DNA of 47,358 bases from Lachnospiraceae bacterium (GCA_017620155.1 JAFZQY010000041.1:1-47358), one strand, 5' to 3'; numbered from the stretch's first letter, positions 32,187 to 41,712 are shown. The notes: generated from the letters alone by a model not told the origin. Translations and numbers: made by a program.

Positions 32187-32882
32187 TCATTTCTGTCCGT
32201 AATACGCGTTTGCCCCGTGCTTACGGGTGTAGTGCTTATCCAGAAGTGACTGGGGCGCGGGCTGGATACGGGGATTGATCTGCTCGGCCATATATGCCAT
32301 CCTGGCAACCTGCTCGAGTACGACAGCGTTGTGTACAGCTTCATTTGCATCCTTGCCCCATGCAAAAGGACCATGGTTCTTGCAAAGTACTGCGGGGATC
32401 GCTTCGGGCTCAAGACAGAGTCTTTCGAATTCGTTAACGATGAGAAGTCCGGTATTCTTTTCGTAATCCTTGGATATCTCTTTTTCGGTCAGAACCCTGA
32501 GACAGGGAACTTCACCGTAAATGTAATCGGCATGCGTGGTGCCGTAGCAGGGGATATTACGTCCCGACTGGGCCCAGCTTGTAGCATAAGGTGAATGTGT
32601 ATGTACGATACCGCTCACGGAAGTAAACGCCTTGTACAGTTCGATATGGGTAGGAGTGTCGGATGAAGGTTTGAGATTGCCCTCAACCACTTTACCGTCC
32701 AGATCTACCAGGACCATATCGTCGGGAGTGAGTTTGTCATACTCCACTCCGCTGGGTTTGATCGCGAAGACCTTACGCTCCGCATCGATCTCGCTGACAT
32801 TTCCCCAGGTAAAAGTAACAAGCCCGTACTTCGGCAGGAGCATATTTGCTTCGTATACCCGTTTTTTCAGTTCTTCTAACAT
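32187..32882 (-). CDS. araD: L-ribulose-5-phosphate 4-epimerase
   Basis: The 231-residue product belongs to the class II aldolase/AraD family. It has [22 protein letters not shown], the SSDTPTH block, the zinc-binding HTHSPYAT and a later catalytic segment [17 protein letters not shown], and ends [13 protein letters not shown]-like as AraD proteins do ([10 protein letters not shown]). It turns L-ribulose-5-phosphate into D-xylulose-5-phosphate. AGGAGG precedes the ATG, and the gene lies 18 bases after the FGGY kinase gene. The arabinose isomerase gene (araA) is not in the window. Confidence 0.95.
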   Translation of the reverse strand: MLEELKKRVYEANMLLPKYGLVTFTWGNVSEIDAERKVFAIKPSGVEYDKLTPDDMVLVDLDGKVVEGNLKPSSDTPTHIELYKAFTSVSGIVHTHSPYATSWAQSGRNIPCYGTTHADYIYGEVPCLRVLTEKEISKDYEKNTGLLIVNEFERLCLEPEAIPAVLCKNHGPFAWGKDANEAVHNAVVLEQVARMAYMAEQINPRIQPAPQSLLDKHYTRKHGANAYYGQK

Positions 32883-32900
32883 AAAACCCGCCTCCTTATC

Positions 32901-34496
32901 TTACTTGAGAGAATCCACGGCGGCTCTCTGAGCCGGAAGACCGGCCTGATAGCCTTTCATGAATCTCTCGAATCCGCTCACATCAGATGCAACCGGTGAT
33001 ACGGTCTCTCCGCTCTCTCCCTTGAATACTTCGTTCTCAAGGAAGTCGCCGAGAGTACCGGTGCTGTCTTTTTTCATCATATATGCGGCAAGCAGAGCCA
33101 TGCCCCAGGGGCCGCCCTCGCCTGCGGTTTCCATGCAGGTAACGGGTGCGTTCAGGGCTGCTGCCATTATGCGCTGTCCTACGACGGGAGTCTTGAAGAA
33201 TCCGCCGTGTCCGGTTATGCGGTCGACGCCGACTTTCTCCTCATTGAAGAGGATATCGTTGCCGATCTTAAGTGCTGCAAGTGCACTGAAAAGATGCGTT
33301 CTCATGAAATTGCCGAGGCTGAAACTGGCATCAGGCATACGGATGAACATCGGACGGCCTTCCTCGAAGCCTGTGATGTTCTCGCCGGAGATGTAGTTAT
33401 AGGACAGAAGTCCGCCGCAATCCGCATCGCCGTCAAGTGCCTTCTGGAAAAGTGTGGTATAGAGTCTGTTCGTGTCTATCGACATGCCCATGCTCTCTGC
33501 AAACTCCTTGAACAGGCCTGCCCATGCGTTTATATCCGAGGTACAGTTGTTGCAGTGTACCATCGCAACAGGATCTCCCGTGGGAGTTGTGACTATATCT
33601 ATTTCTTCATAAGGTTTGGAAAGATCTTTTTCGAGAACGACCATGGAGAATACGCTTGTTCCGGCGGATACGTTACCCGTACGCTGCTTAACGGCGTTCG
33701 TAGCCGTCATGCCTGTTCCCGCATCTCCCTCAGGAGGGCAGAAAGGAATACCTGCCTTAAGCACGCCTTTTTCATCAAGCATGCGAGCGCCTTCTTCAGT
33801 CAGTGTACCGGCCTCTTCACCGGCGCTTGCCACTGCCGGAAGGATGTCGGTCAGTTTCCAGGGATAACCCTTGTCCGCGATAAGCTTATCGAACTTCTCT
33901 ATCATGCCGGTATTGAACTGTCCGGTTGCCTGATCGATCGGGAACATGCCCGATGCTTCTCCGACGCCGAGAACCTTCTTACCGGTCAGCTGCCAGTGCA
34001 GATAACCTGCAAGAGTGGTCAGAAAACTTATATCCTTAACATGGTCTTCGCCGTTTAAGATGGCCTGATAGAGATGTGCGATGCTCCAGCGCTGGGGAAT
34101 ATGGAAATCAAATACTTCGGTGAGTTTGGTCGATGCGGCTTCCTGCATGGAATTGCGCCATGTCCTGAACGGAACGAGCAGTTTGCCCTCGGAGTTAAAC
34201 GCCATGTAACCGTGCATCATGGCCGATATGCCCATGCTGCCTATGGTGGTCAGCTCCACTCCGTACTCGGAAGAAACATTGGCTGCCAGATCGGAATAGC
34301 ATGCCTGAAGGCCGCCCCATATATCTTTCAGGGAATATGTCCAGACACCGTTCTCAAGACGGTTCTCCCAGCCATGGGATCCCTGTGCTATCGGTGCATA
34401 TGTATCATCGATAAGCACTGCTTTGATCCTGGTGGAACCGAGTTCGATACCCAGATAAGTCCTGCCGTTTACGATAGCATCTTTTGCATTACCCAT
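32901..34496 (-). CDS. FGGY-family carbohydrate kinase, probably L-ribulokinase
   Basis: The 531-residue product is an FGGY sugar kinase. The ATP-binding N-terminus reads [18 protein letters not shown], the substrate region [13 protein letters not shown], the middle [14 protein letters not shown] and the C-terminal part [20 protein letters not shown] with [17 protein letters not shown]. Sequence alone could be read as xylulokinase-like. Its place directly before araD argues for phosphorylating L-ribulose. The start overlaps the marR stop by 8 bases, with GGAGGG upstream, so regulator and kinase are translationally linked. Confidence 0.85.
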   Translation of the reverse strand: MGNAKDAIVNGRTYLGIELGSTRIKAVLIDDTYAPIAQGSHGWENRLENGVWTYSLKDIWGGLQACYSDLAANVSSEYGVELTTIGSMGISAMMHGYMAFNSEGKLLVPFRTWRNSMQEAASTKLTEVFDFHIPQRWSIAHLYQAILNGEDHVKDISFLTTLAGYLHWQLTGKKVLGVGEASGMFPIDQATGQFNTGMIEKFDKLIADKGYPWKLTDILPAVASAGEEAGTLTEEGARMLDEKGVLKAGIPFCPPEGDAGTGMTATNAVKQRTGNVSAGTSVFSMVVLEKDLSKPYEEIDIVTTPTGDPVAMVHCNNCTSDINAWAGLFKEFAESMGMSIDTNRLYTTLFQKALDGDADCGGLLSYNYISGENITGFEEGRPMFIRMPDASFSLGNFMRTHLFSALAALKIGNDILFNEEKVGVDRITGHGGFFKTPVVGQRIMAAALNAPVTCMETAGEGGPWGMALLAAYMMKKDSTGTLGDFLENEVFKGESGETVSPVASDVSGFERFMKGYQAGLPAQRAAVDSLK

Positions 34497-34935
34497 TGTA
34501 ACCCTCCGTCATAAAGAAATCATTTAACTTGCCGAGCATTTCCGTAAGAACCCCGACTTCCTCTTCACTGAGACCCTCTATGATCTCATCTATCATTCTA
34601 CGGTGAAAATCGACATGCCTGTGATTGAGTTCACGCCCCTGATCGGTCAGGCTGATCAGCACGACCCTGCGGTCCTCTTCCGATCTTATCCGCTTGACCA
34701 GTCCCTTGCGGACCAGAGAATTGACGGATATCGTCAGCGTACCGGTAGTGACATCCAGCGCCTTGGCAACGGCGGTCATGTTCTTATCGCCGTCCTCACC
34801 GATCGCTTCGATCACGTGGACCTCATTCAGTGTGATATTTTTGTATTTATCCTGACAGATCGCCCGCTCTTCCAGATAGTTTATCCTTCGAAACAGCCGC
34901 ACCAGGACCTGATTGATCGTGCCTTTTGCATCCAT
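34489..34935 (-). CDS. MarR-family transcriptional regulator
   Basis: The 148-residue product has the MarR winged helix ([54 protein letters not shown]) between N- and C-terminal dimerisation helices. It is the first gene of the pentose operon and overlaps the kinase gene. An inverted repeat about 20 bases upstream of its ATG is a likely site for its own dimer. The more usual regulator of arabinose genes in Firmicutes is the GntR/LacI-type AraR, so a MarR here is less expected. Confidence 0.92.
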   Translation of the reverse strand: MDAKGTINQVLVRLFRRINYLEERAICQDKYKNITLNEVHVIEAIGEDGDKNMTAVAKALDVTTGTLTISVNSLVRKGLVKRIRSEEDRRVVLISLTDQGRELNHRHVDFHRRMIDEIIEGLSEEEVGVLTEMLGKLNDFFMTEGYNG

Positions 34936-34953
34936 AGTTTTGCTCTACCATTT

Positions 34954-34971
34954 AGATTGAAGTACCAATCT
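34954..34971. promoter_or_regulatory. Candidate MarR operator
   Basis: AGATTG-AAGTAC-CAATCT, a perfect 6-bp inverted repeat upstream of marR. A weak leftward -35 (TTGATA, 34983-34978) lies just before it. The promoter itself is not clear. Confidence 0.5.
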
Positions 34972-35004
34972 TTAGTGTATCAAAATATCCTATGGATGTC
35001 ACTA

Positions 35005-36345
35005 TCATAGAGTCTCATCCGGCAAAAAGATCATGGTCTTTCTGTCGGGCATTTCGGCATATGTTCCGCTTATGATCCTGCCCGTGGATTCCGTCTCATC
35101 TTTCACCGGAATAAGAACGTTTATATACTCCGGAGTATGGCCTGTCAGGTAAAGCTTATCTCCGACCTTCCTGTATTCCTCGGTGAGCACCGATGAGTGC
35201 TTGCCGAGATGACGCTCCATGAACTCCGCTGCCAGGTCGTCTCCTATGTCTATCAGGATGTCAGAGCGCTGCGCCTTGACACGTTCTATGATCTGTCCGG
35301 TCATCTCTGCCGCTTTGGTTCCCGAGCGCCTGGAATATTTGAAAACATGCAGTTCGAAGAATCGGACTTTCTTGATGAATTCACAGGTCTCCACGAATTC
35401 TTCGGGAGTTTCACCGGGAAATCCGACTATAACATCGGTCGTGATAGCGGGATCGTCATACACTTCGCGCAGCATCTCCACTTTTTCATAGTATTCGTCA
35501 GGCGTATAATGCCGGTTCATGCGCTTAAGAACTCCGGCGCTTCCGCTCTGCATTGAAAGGTGAAAATGCGGGCAGACTTTCGAAAGTTCAGAGATGCCCT
35601 CCGCGAAATCAGGTGTTATGATCCCGGGTTCTAACGAGCTTAATCTGATACGCTCAAGCCCCTCTATCTCCTGCAGTTTCCGTAGAAGAGAGAGCAGTTC
35701 GCTTTCTCCCCTGTCGGTTCCGAACGAACTGATATGGATCCCCGTAAGGACTACCTCGAGGCAGCCGTCTGCTACCATGCCGCTCACTTCGCGGATGATA
35801 TCGTCCATCAGTCTGCTGCGGACCCTGCCTCTGGCATAAGGGATCACGCAATAAGTACAGAAACGGTTGCAGCCGTCCTGTATCTTCACGAAACCTCTGG
35901 TCCTGTCGGAATATGAACCGACCTGCATCTCCTCGTATTCGAGCTTATCCGACATGTCTTTTACGCATACATACGGCTTCCCGAAACATCCCTCGGCACG
36001 CTCTTTTTCGACCGTCGTGAGGATATCAAGGATATTGCTCTTAACGTTATTTCCGATTATGACATCTATCGCGGGATCGGCCCGAAGAGTTTCAAGACCG
36101 GTCTGGACATAGCATCCGCAGGCAACAACTATAGCATCCGGATTGGTATTTCTCGCCTTATGCAGCATCTGCCTGCTCTTATGATCGGCTATGTTGGTAA
36201 CTGAACAGGTATTTACGATATATATGTCCGCAGGCGAGTCAAATGGCACAATAACGTAGCCGTTTTTCTGCAAAATTTGTTGGATTCCTTCAGTCTCATA
36301 GGCGTTTACCTTACATCCGAGACTGCGTAATGCTACAGTTTTCAT
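35005..36345 (-). CDS. mtaB: tRNA t6A37 methylthiotransferase MtaB
   Basis: The 446-residue product has the three MTTase parts. The N-terminal UPF0004 domain carries cluster cysteines in RSLGCKVNAYETE, IVNTCSVTN and ACGCYVQTG. The radical-SAM barrel has CNRFCTYCVIPYARGRVRS, and a C-terminal TRAM domain follows. The opening and motif spacing match MtaB (YqeV), which makes ms2t6A at tRNA position 37. There is no clear ribosome-binding site before the ATG. It is transcribed away from the HPr-like gene, sharing a 100-base gap with it. Confidence 0.94.
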   Translation of the reverse strand: MKTVALRSLGCKVNAYETEGIQQILQKNGYVIVPFDSPADIYIVNTCSVTNIADHKSRQMLHKARNTNPDAIVVACGCYVQTGLETLRADPAIDVIIGNNVKSNILDILTTVEKERAEGCFGKPYVCVKDMSDKLEYEEMQVGSYSDRTRGFVKIQDGCNRFCTYCVIPYARGRVRSRLMDDIIREVSGMVADGCLEVVLTGIHISSFGTDRGESELLSLLRKLQEIEGLERIRLSSLEPGIITPDFAEGISELSKVCPHFHLSMQSGSAGVLKRMNRHYTPDEYYEKVEMLREVYDDPAITTDVIVGFPGETPEEFVETCEFIKKVRFFELHVFKYSRRSGTKAAEMTGQIIERVKAQRSDILIDIGDDLAAEFMERHLGKHSSVLTEEYRKVGDKLYLTGHTPEYINVLIPVKDETESTGRIISGTYAEMPDRKTMIFLPDETL

Positions 36346-36377
36346 CTTTGGAATGCTTATTTTTGTAGGGTTTTACA

Positions 36378-36406
36378 TTGACTTTTAGATTTTGAGCCTT
36401 TAGTAT
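36378..36406 (+). promoter_or_regulatory. Promoter of the HPr-like gene
   Basis: TTGACT (36378-36383), 17-base spacer, TAGTAT (36401-36406). A strong ribosome-binding site (AAGGAGG) follows before the ATG at 36446. Confidence 0.6.
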
Positions 36407-36445
36407 TATAGCATAGGCTTTACTATATGAAGGAGGTAATTTCTA

Positions 36446-36676
36446 ATGAAAACAGTACAGATTTCTTTGAATTCGATTGATAAGGTAAAATCATTCGTTA
36501 ATGACATTACCAAGTTTGATTATGATTTTGATTTAGTATCAGGCAGATATGTAATAGATGCAAAGTCGATCATGGGTATCTTCTCTCTGGATCTTTCAAA
36601 GCCTATAGATCTTAACATCCATGCAGAAGATAATGTCGACGCTGTTCTTGAGACATTAAAGCCGTATATGATCTGA
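36446..36676 (+). CDS. HPr-like protein lacking the phosphotransfer histidine
   Basis: The 76-residue product has the HPr fold pattern and keeps the regulatory-serine segment AKSIMGIFSLDLSKP, equivalent to the Ser-46 region of HPr. At the place of the active-site GIHARPA it reads LNSIDKVKS, so the phosphoryl-accepting His-15 and its Arg are gone. It therefore cannot pass phosphate to sugar transporters. By analogy with Bacillus Crh, where His-15 is also missing, it may serve catabolite regulation through the serine. It is a single-gene transcript with its own promoter and terminator. Confidence 0.82.
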   Translation: MKTVQISLNSIDKVKSFVNDITKFDYDFDLVSGRYVIDAKSIMGIFSLDLSKPIDLNIHAEDNVDAVLETLKPYMI

Positions 36677-36700
36677 GATGATATAAGATCGAATGCAAAG

Positions 36701-36738
36701 AATCTGCCGCCAAGTTAACTTGGTCGGCAGATTTTTTA
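36701..36738 (+). terminator. Intrinsic terminator of the HPr-like gene
   Basis: A 14-bp stem with one bulged T (AATCTGCCG-CCAAG / CTTGG-T-CGGCAGATT), loop TTAA, followed by a run of T. Confidence 0.88.
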
Positions 36739-36765
36739 TATGAGATCGTAGCAACCCGTATTAGA

Positions 36766-37947
36766 TCATCTCACCACTATCACCTCATCCGTCTCAAGCG
36801 CTTCCTGCACAAGTCTGTCTATATCCTCAACCAGATTTTCTTCATGTCTCTGTATGACATCCAGCCTCGGCTTGGTCACGGGATGCTTGGCCACGAATAT
36901 CGTACAGCAATCCTCATAAGGCAGTATCGATGTTTCAAATGTTCCTATGCGCTTGGATACTTCCACTATGTCGTTCTTATCAAATCCGATCAGCGGCCTG
37001 TAGACGGGCATATGACATACCTCATCCGTACATGCCAGGCTGTGCATCGTCTGCGATGCGACCTGGCCTATCGACTCGCCGGTTATCAGTCCTAAGCTTT
37101 CCGTTTCTTCCGCTATCGTCTGCGCTATCTTCATCATGTATCTGCGCATGATTATCGTAAGCTCGTCATGCGGACATTTCTCGTAGATGTACATCTGTAT
37201 AGCCGTGAAGTTGATCACGTGAAGATATATCGGTCCCGTGTATGCGCTAACGATCTTCGCAAGGTCCACGACCTTCTGCTTGGCCCTCTCGGAAGTATAC
37301 GGAGGCGCATGGAAATATACCGCATCGATCTTCACACCGCGCTTTGCGATCATATATCCCGCAACAGGCGAATCTATTCCGCCGGACAGAAGGAGCATCG
37401 CTTTTCCGCTGGTTCCCACAGGCATTCCGCCCGGGCCTGGGATCACGCGTGAATAAATGCTCACGGTCTCCCTGACTTCGATATAGAGATTGATATCGGG
37501 ATTATGCACATCGACTTTAAGCTCTGGATAAGCGTCCAGGATGGCCTCTCCGACATCCGCATTTATCTCCATCGAATCCTTGAAATAATCCTTGCGTGCA
37601 CGCCTTGCCATGACCTTGAAGGTAAGACCTTTGCGCTCGGGATATTCAGCGCCCATATGCTCTACTGCAGCTTTGCATATACCGTCAAAATCGTCATCCT
37701 CAAGATTGATCACGGGACAGATCCCGACTATGCCGAACACATGCTTTAAGGCTTCGACGATCTCATCGCCGTCGACATTTCCCTCCATATCGACATAGAT
37801 ACGTCCCTGCATCCTTCTGATCAGGTATTCTCCGTCAAGCTTCTTTAAAGCGTATTTGATCTGCTGGACCAGTGCCTCCTCGAAGAGGTGTCTGTTCTTG
37901 CCTTTGAGTGCGATCTCCGCATATTTGATCAGGTATGTGTATTTCAT
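36766..37947 (-). CDS. thiI: tRNA 4-thiouridine synthase ThiI
   Basis: The product is 393 residues from the ATG at 37947 (MKYTYLIKYAEIALKGKNRH); an in-frame TTG at 37953 is less likely. It has a ferredoxin-like plus THUMP region (residues 1-165) and a PP-loop ATPase with LLSGGIDSPVAGYMIAKRG, and ends without the rhodanese domain found in E. coli ThiI, as is usual in Firmicutes. It makes s4U in tRNA and can serve thiamine synthesis. Sulphur would come from the cysteine desulfurase whose gene ends two bases upstream. Confidence 0.95.
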   Translation of the reverse strand: MKYTYLIKYAEIALKGKNRHLFEEALVQQIKYALKKLDGEYLIRRMQGRIYVDMEGNVDGDEIVEALKHVFGIVGICPVINLEDDDFDGICKAAVEHMGAEYPERKGLTFKVMARRARKDYFKDSMEINADVGEAILDAYPELKVDVHNPDINLYIEVRETVSIYSRVIPGPGGMPVGTSGKAMLLLSGGIDSPVAGYMIAKRGVKIDAVYFHAPPYTSERAKQKVVDLAKIVSAYTGPIYLHVINFTAIQMYIYEKCPHDELTIIMRRYMMKIAQTIAEETESLGLITGESIGQVASQTMHSLACTDEVCHMPVYRPLIGFDKNDIVEVSKRIGTFETSILPYEDCCTIFVAKHPVTKPRLDVIQRHEENLVEDIDRLVQEALETDEVIVVR

Positions 37948-37949
37948 GT

Positions 37950-39122
37950 TCAATGCCTCTTAAACCTTCGTAATACCGGAAGCAGTTCGGAAAGTGCCTC
38001 CAGTGTATAGTCTATCTCTTCCCTTTTTGTCATGACCGACATGCTGAACCTTATCGTCGAATCCAGGAGTTCTTTTTTCAGACCTATCGAAGTAAGCGTC
38101 GCCGATACATGCGGCCTGTTGGATGCACATGCGCTTCCAGCTGATACATATACGCCTTTATCCTCGAGCGCATGGAGCAGCACTTCGCTCCTTACCCCTG
38201 CAAAAGATGCACTGATGATATGCGGCGCATCGGTCCTTACTTCCATGGACTGCCCGGGCCTTATGCCGTTTACGGACACATCCGGAAGAGCCAGGAGTTC
38301 ATGGGCAAAATGATCTTTTAATCCATAGAGCGATGTGATCTCGTTATCTATATCAGCGTACAGGATGCGTGCCGCCAATGCCATTCCGTAGATTCCGGCG
38401 ACATTTTCGGTACCGGAGCGCATGCCTTTCTGCTGCCCTCCGCCGTATATCAGCGGTTCGATCCTGGTCTTATCTTTCACATAGAGAAATCCGGTTCCGC
38501 GCGGACCGTGAAGCTTATGTGCACTCACAGACATCAGATCGATGTTCATCTTCGAAGGATATATCCTCGCCTTGCCGTATCCCTGCACGGCATCCACATG
38601 GAAAATGCAATCCGGGTTCGCCTTCTTAATGAGCGCTCCAGCTTCGGCGACAGGCTGGATCGCACCGATCTCGTTATTGGTATGCATGATCGATACCAGT
38701 ATCGTATCCGGACGCATCAGGCTTTGCAGCTCGTCAGGGCTGATCTGTCCGTACTCGTCTGTAGACAGATAGGATATCTCATATCCTTCTTTCTGCAGAA
38801 AAGCGCATGTCTCGAGGATTGCAGGATGCTCGATATTAGTCGTTATAATGTGTTTTCCCGCGCGCCTTTTTGCCAGAGCCACGCCCATAAGAGCCGTGTT
38901 ATCCGATTCCGTTCCGCCCGAAGTATAGAGTATCTCGGCGGGCTTGCATTTCAGGGTACCCGAAAGGATCGCGGAACTCTCGGTCAGATACTTCTCCGCA
39001 TTTACGCCCAGCATATGCATGGACGAGGGGTTTCCGTATGTTTCGTACATTACTTTCGCAACGGTGTCGGCCACTTCCTTAAACGGCTGAGTCGTTGCTG
39101 AATTATCAAGATAAGCTTCCAT
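37950..39122 (-). CDS. Cysteine desulfurase (NifS/IscS family), partner of ThiI
   Basis: The product is 390 residues from the ATG at 39122 (MEAYLDNSATTQPFKEVADT). The PLP-binding Lys is in SVSAHKLHGPRG, the nitrogen-fixation-type substrate loop in TSGGTESDN, and the active-site Cys in YVSAGSACASNRP. It takes sulphur from cysteine and, given the adjoining thiI, most likely feeds tRNA thiolation, as Bacillus NifZ does. The ribosome-binding site is weak. A longer GTG start at 39140 is possible but unsupported. Confidence 0.93.
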   Translation of the reverse strand: MEAYLDNSATTQPFKEVADTVAKVMYETYGNPSSMHMLGVNAEKYLTESSAILSGTLKCKPAEILYTSGGTESDNTALMGVALAKRRAGKHIITTNIEHPAILETCAFLQKEGYEISYLSTDEYGQISPDELQSLMRPDTILVSIMHTNNEIGAIQPVAEAGALIKKANPDCIFHVDAVQGYGKARIYPSKMNIDLMSVSAHKLHGPRGTGFLYVKDKTRIEPLIYGGGQQKGMRSGTENVAGIYGMALAARILYADIDNEITSLYGLKDHFAHELLALPDVSVNGIRPGQSMEVRTDAPHIISASFAGVRSEVLLHALEDKGVYVSAGSACASNRPHVSATLTSIGLKKELLDSTIRFSMSVMTKREEIDYTLEALSELLPVLRRFKRH

Positions 39123-39149
39123 CAATTTATAACCAATCACTCATAGGAA

Positions 39150-39896
39150 TCATTTTTCGAACAGATATGTGAGCCACGCAAGTATCGCGATAGGTGCTGT
39201 TTCCGTTCTTAAGATACGGTTTCCCAGGGTTATGATCCTTCCTCCGGCATCCGTGATCTCCTTTACTTCGGACTCATCAAATCCGCCCTCGGGTCCGATG
39301 AAGACTGCTATGGAATCCGTGCCGGAGTCTCTGATCTCAGTAAGTATCTTTCTCGTTTCATCGATGCCTTCCGCAAGTTCGTACGGCAGAAGGATCGCGT
39401 CGCATGACTCCGCATCTTTTATCGCCTCTTTGAGCGACATGGGCTCAGTCACCTCGGGGATCACACCTCTTTTGCTCTGGGATGCGGCCGACTCTGCAAT
39501 CGAGTTCCAGCGGGCGCACTTTTTTGCAGTCTTGGACTGATCAAGTTTAACTACGCTTCGTTTCATAGCTACGGGAACGATACGCGCAGCGCCCATCTCT
39601 ACGGATTTTTGTATCACGAATTCGAGCTTGTCGGATTTGGGCATGCCCTGATATATCGTGACCTTGACGGGGAGCTCCCGGGACTCGGACTGAACGTCCT
39701 GAATCACGCACACCACGCCGTCCTGATCCATCGATTCAATGTCCGCAAAATATGTCAGTCCGCTCACCGATTCGACCAGCGATAAGCTCTCACCTTTTCT
39801 CATCCTGAGAACGTTCACTATGTGATTAACATCCTCACCGGTTATGGTTATTTTCCCTTCCGCTACCGCAGAGGGTTCTATAAAAAACTGATTCAT
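39150..39896 (-). CDS. rsmE: 16S rRNA (uracil1498-N3)-methyltransferase
   Basis: The product is 248 residues starting MNQFFIEPSAVAEGKITITG, at an ATG overlapping the previous stop (ATGA) with AAAGGAAG upstream. It has a PUA-like N-terminus (HIVNVLRMRKGE) and a SPOUT-fold C-terminus with VFIGPEGGFDESEV and TLGNRILRTETAPIAIL, which form the knotted S-adenosylmethionine site. It follows prmA, another ribosome-modifying gene, in the operon. Confidence 0.95.
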   Translation of the reverse strand: MNQFFIEPSAVAEGKITITGEDVNHIVNVLRMRKGESLSLVESVSGLTYFADIESMDQDGVVCVIQDVQSESRELPVKVTIYQGMPKSDKLEFVIQKSVEMGAARIVPVAMKRSVVKLDQSKTAKKCARWNSIAESAASQSKRGVIPEVTEPMSLKEAIKDAESCDAILLPYELAEGIDETRKILTEIRDSGTDSIAVFIGPEGGFDESEVKEITDAGGRIITLGNRILRTETAPIAILAWLTYLFEK

Positions 39897-40477
39897 GCTT
39901 CCTTTTCCTGCCCGGATTTCGCTATGTGGGATGATATGCGGCGGATGATAAACCATATCAGTATGATCGCGATAAGAGCTCCGAGCGCATCCACCAGAAC
40001 ATCGCGGACCTCACCGCTCCTGCCGTCCACAAAGGTCTGATGAAATTCGTCCGTGGCACCGTATATCAGGCAGATAACAAACGCGATCGATGCCCGTATA
40101 TAGTCCGTCCACGGCCGGCGGGATTCCCCGCCTTCTCCGTTACAGCTGCGCCACGATCTTCGGGCCTCGCCGTCTGATCGATCACTGTAGCGCCACGCAT
40201 CGCAGGCACATCCGACGAGTGCTCCGAGCACTGCGAACTCACACATATGTGCAAGCTTCCGAACGGTCTTTTCTATGCTGCGCGACAAACCCAGGACCCT
40301 GTCGTCATCCATGCCCAGATCAAACATTTCATTTACGGCGCTCACTATATCATAGCTTACCGATCTGCTGGTCTGCATGGATACCGACGCCGGCGCGTCC
40401 GAAAACGAAAAGATCCGGAACATCCATATGACCGCCAGTATTCCGGCCGCTATTCTGACATATCCGTTTATCTTCAT
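39893..40477 (-). CDS. VanZ-family membrane protein
   Basis: The 194-residue product carries the VanZ signatures RKLAHMCEFAVLGALVG, YGATDEFHQTFVDGRSGEV and DVLVDALGALIAII. It has about four membrane helices (near residues 8-24, 78-98, 128-145 and 165-182). A charged insert (RSDGEARRSWRSCNGEGGES) sits in the loop between the second and third. VanZ itself gives low-level teicoplanin resistance; most family members have unknown function. It lies between prmA and rsmE and overlaps rsmE by four bases. Confidence 0.85.
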   Translation of the reverse strand: MKINGYVRIAAGILAVIWMFRIFSFSDAPASVSMQTSRSVSYDIVSAVNEMFDLGMDDDRVLGLSRSIEKTVRKLAHMCEFAVLGALVGCACDAWRYSDRSDGEARRSWRSCNGEGGESRRPWTDYIRASIAFVICLIYGATDEFHQTFVDGRSGEVRDVLVDALGALIAIILIWFIIRRISSHIAKSGQEKEA

Positions 40478-40522
40478 GATTGTGATCTAAATGGTTATGC
40501 TCTAAATGATTACGATCCGGGA

Positions 40523-41515
40523 TCAGGCCGGTTTACGTCCGGTCACGCTTCTCCATTCGCCCTGAGCGGATATATCGATGACCTCAAGTCCGGCGTTCTC
40601 CATTGCTTCTTTTACGATCGTCTCTCTGCCCTCTATGATGCCCGATGTGATCACTACGCCGCCGGGACGTACCGCTGCAGCGGCAGAGGGCATGAGCGGC
40701 ACGAGGACATCCGCAAGGATGTTGGCGGTCACGATATCATACTTATCATATCCGGCCCAATCCCTTACTTCGGGATCGTCGATCATATTTCCGATCCTCA
40801 TATCAAAAAGCGAAGTATCGATGTGATTGTTATTCAGATTATCTTCCACTGCAGGTACGGCACAGGGATCAAGGTCGGTCGCTCTGACAGATCCGGCACC
40901 GTACATAAGAGCAATGATACCCAGGATACCGCTTCCCGTGCCGATATCAAGGATCGCATCTCCACCTGACAGATGTGCTTTGATCTGTCTGATGCACAGC
41001 TGCGTGGTCTCATGCATTCCGGTTCCGAATGCGGTCCCGGGATCTATGTGAAGTATCTTCTTATCTGCGTCTTCGGGCTTTACTTCCTCCCATGAAGGAA
41101 TGACCAGAAGGTCGTCAATAGTGAACTGATGAAAATACTTCTTCCAGTTGTTTATCCAGTCGATATCCTCGGTCTCATCCACTTTGATAGAGAGTTCACC
41201 GAGGTCCATATCGAAGCAGGCAAGTTCATCCAGTTCTTCCCTTACCATGGCCTCAACTTCGTCGGGCGTAAATCTTTCGTCGTTTAATACGACGCGTCCG
41301 TCATCTTCTTTTTCCACATAAAAAGTCAGATATGCGGTCCCGTCGTCTTCTGCGATCTCAGGAAGGATGTCGACGAACATCTGCTCTTTCTCAAGCGGCG
41401 TAAGAGGAATGTGATCTTCGATGCGCGCCCCTTCAAGCCCCCTTAAGTAAAGCGATCCGATGATCAGATCCTCCGCCTGCGTAGTCGTCTTAATCCTTAT
41501 GCTCAACCATTTCAT
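40523..41515 (-). CDS. prmA: Ribosomal protein L11 methyltransferase
   Basis: The product is 330 residues from the ATG at 41515 (MKWLSIRIKTTTQAEDLIIG), with CGGAGA upstream. A longer frame to 41578 would reach into the terminator hairpin. The N-terminal substrate domain is followed by a Rossmann methylase with IDPGTAFGTGMHETT, ILDIGTGSGILGI, ATDLDPCAV and NILADVLVPL, all PrmA hallmarks. It trimethylates ribosomal protein L11. It is commonly found right after dnaJ in Firmicutes, as here. Confidence 0.95.
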   Translation of the reverse strand: MKWLSIRIKTTTQAEDLIIGSLYLRGLEGARIEDHIPLTPLEKEQMFVDILPEIAEDDGTAYLTFYVEKEDDGRVVLNDERFTPDEVEAMVREELDELACFDMDLGELSIKVDETEDIDWINNWKKYFHQFTIDDLLVIPSWEEVKPEDADKKILHIDPGTAFGTGMHETTQLCIRQIKAHLSGGDAILDIGTGSGILGIIALMYGAGSVRATDLDPCAVPAVEDNLNNNHIDTSLFDMRIGNMIDDPEVRDWAGYDKYDIVTANILADVLVPLMPSAAAAVRPGGVVITSGIIEGRETIVKEAMENAGLEVIDISAQGEWRSVTGRKPA

Positions 41516-41552
41516 ATGCCCGTCTCCGAAACTGTAAATCCTGTTGGAACAC

Positions 41553-41696
41553 AAAAACCCCGGCTGAAACATATACATTCACCGCAGGCACGCTTTCGCT
41601 AGTCTCGCTTCGTCACGTTACTAGGCTCGTGAGGAACCTCGCCAAGTAACGACGAGCTCAAACTACCTGCTTGTGAACATATATGTTCCAGCCGGG
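41553..41696 (-). terminator. Very large structured terminator after dnaJ
   Basis: On the minus strand CCCGGCTG (41696-41689) pairs with CAGCCGGG (41566-41559), followed by TTTTT (41557-41553). The outer arms remain largely complementary for about 30 bases inward (with G-T pairs). They enclose a second strong stem, CGTTACT/AGTAACG (41616-41622 and 41645-41651) extended by GGC/GCC and GAGG/CCTC. The total length, near 140 bases, far exceeds an ordinary terminator. Confidence 0.65.
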
Positions 41697-41712
41697 TTAT
41701 TATATCATATTA

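Noticed and set aside
33207-34058. 283-codon frame antisense to the FGGY kinase
   Set aside because: No motif, no ribosome-binding site, and its composition is that of a complementary-strand shadow.
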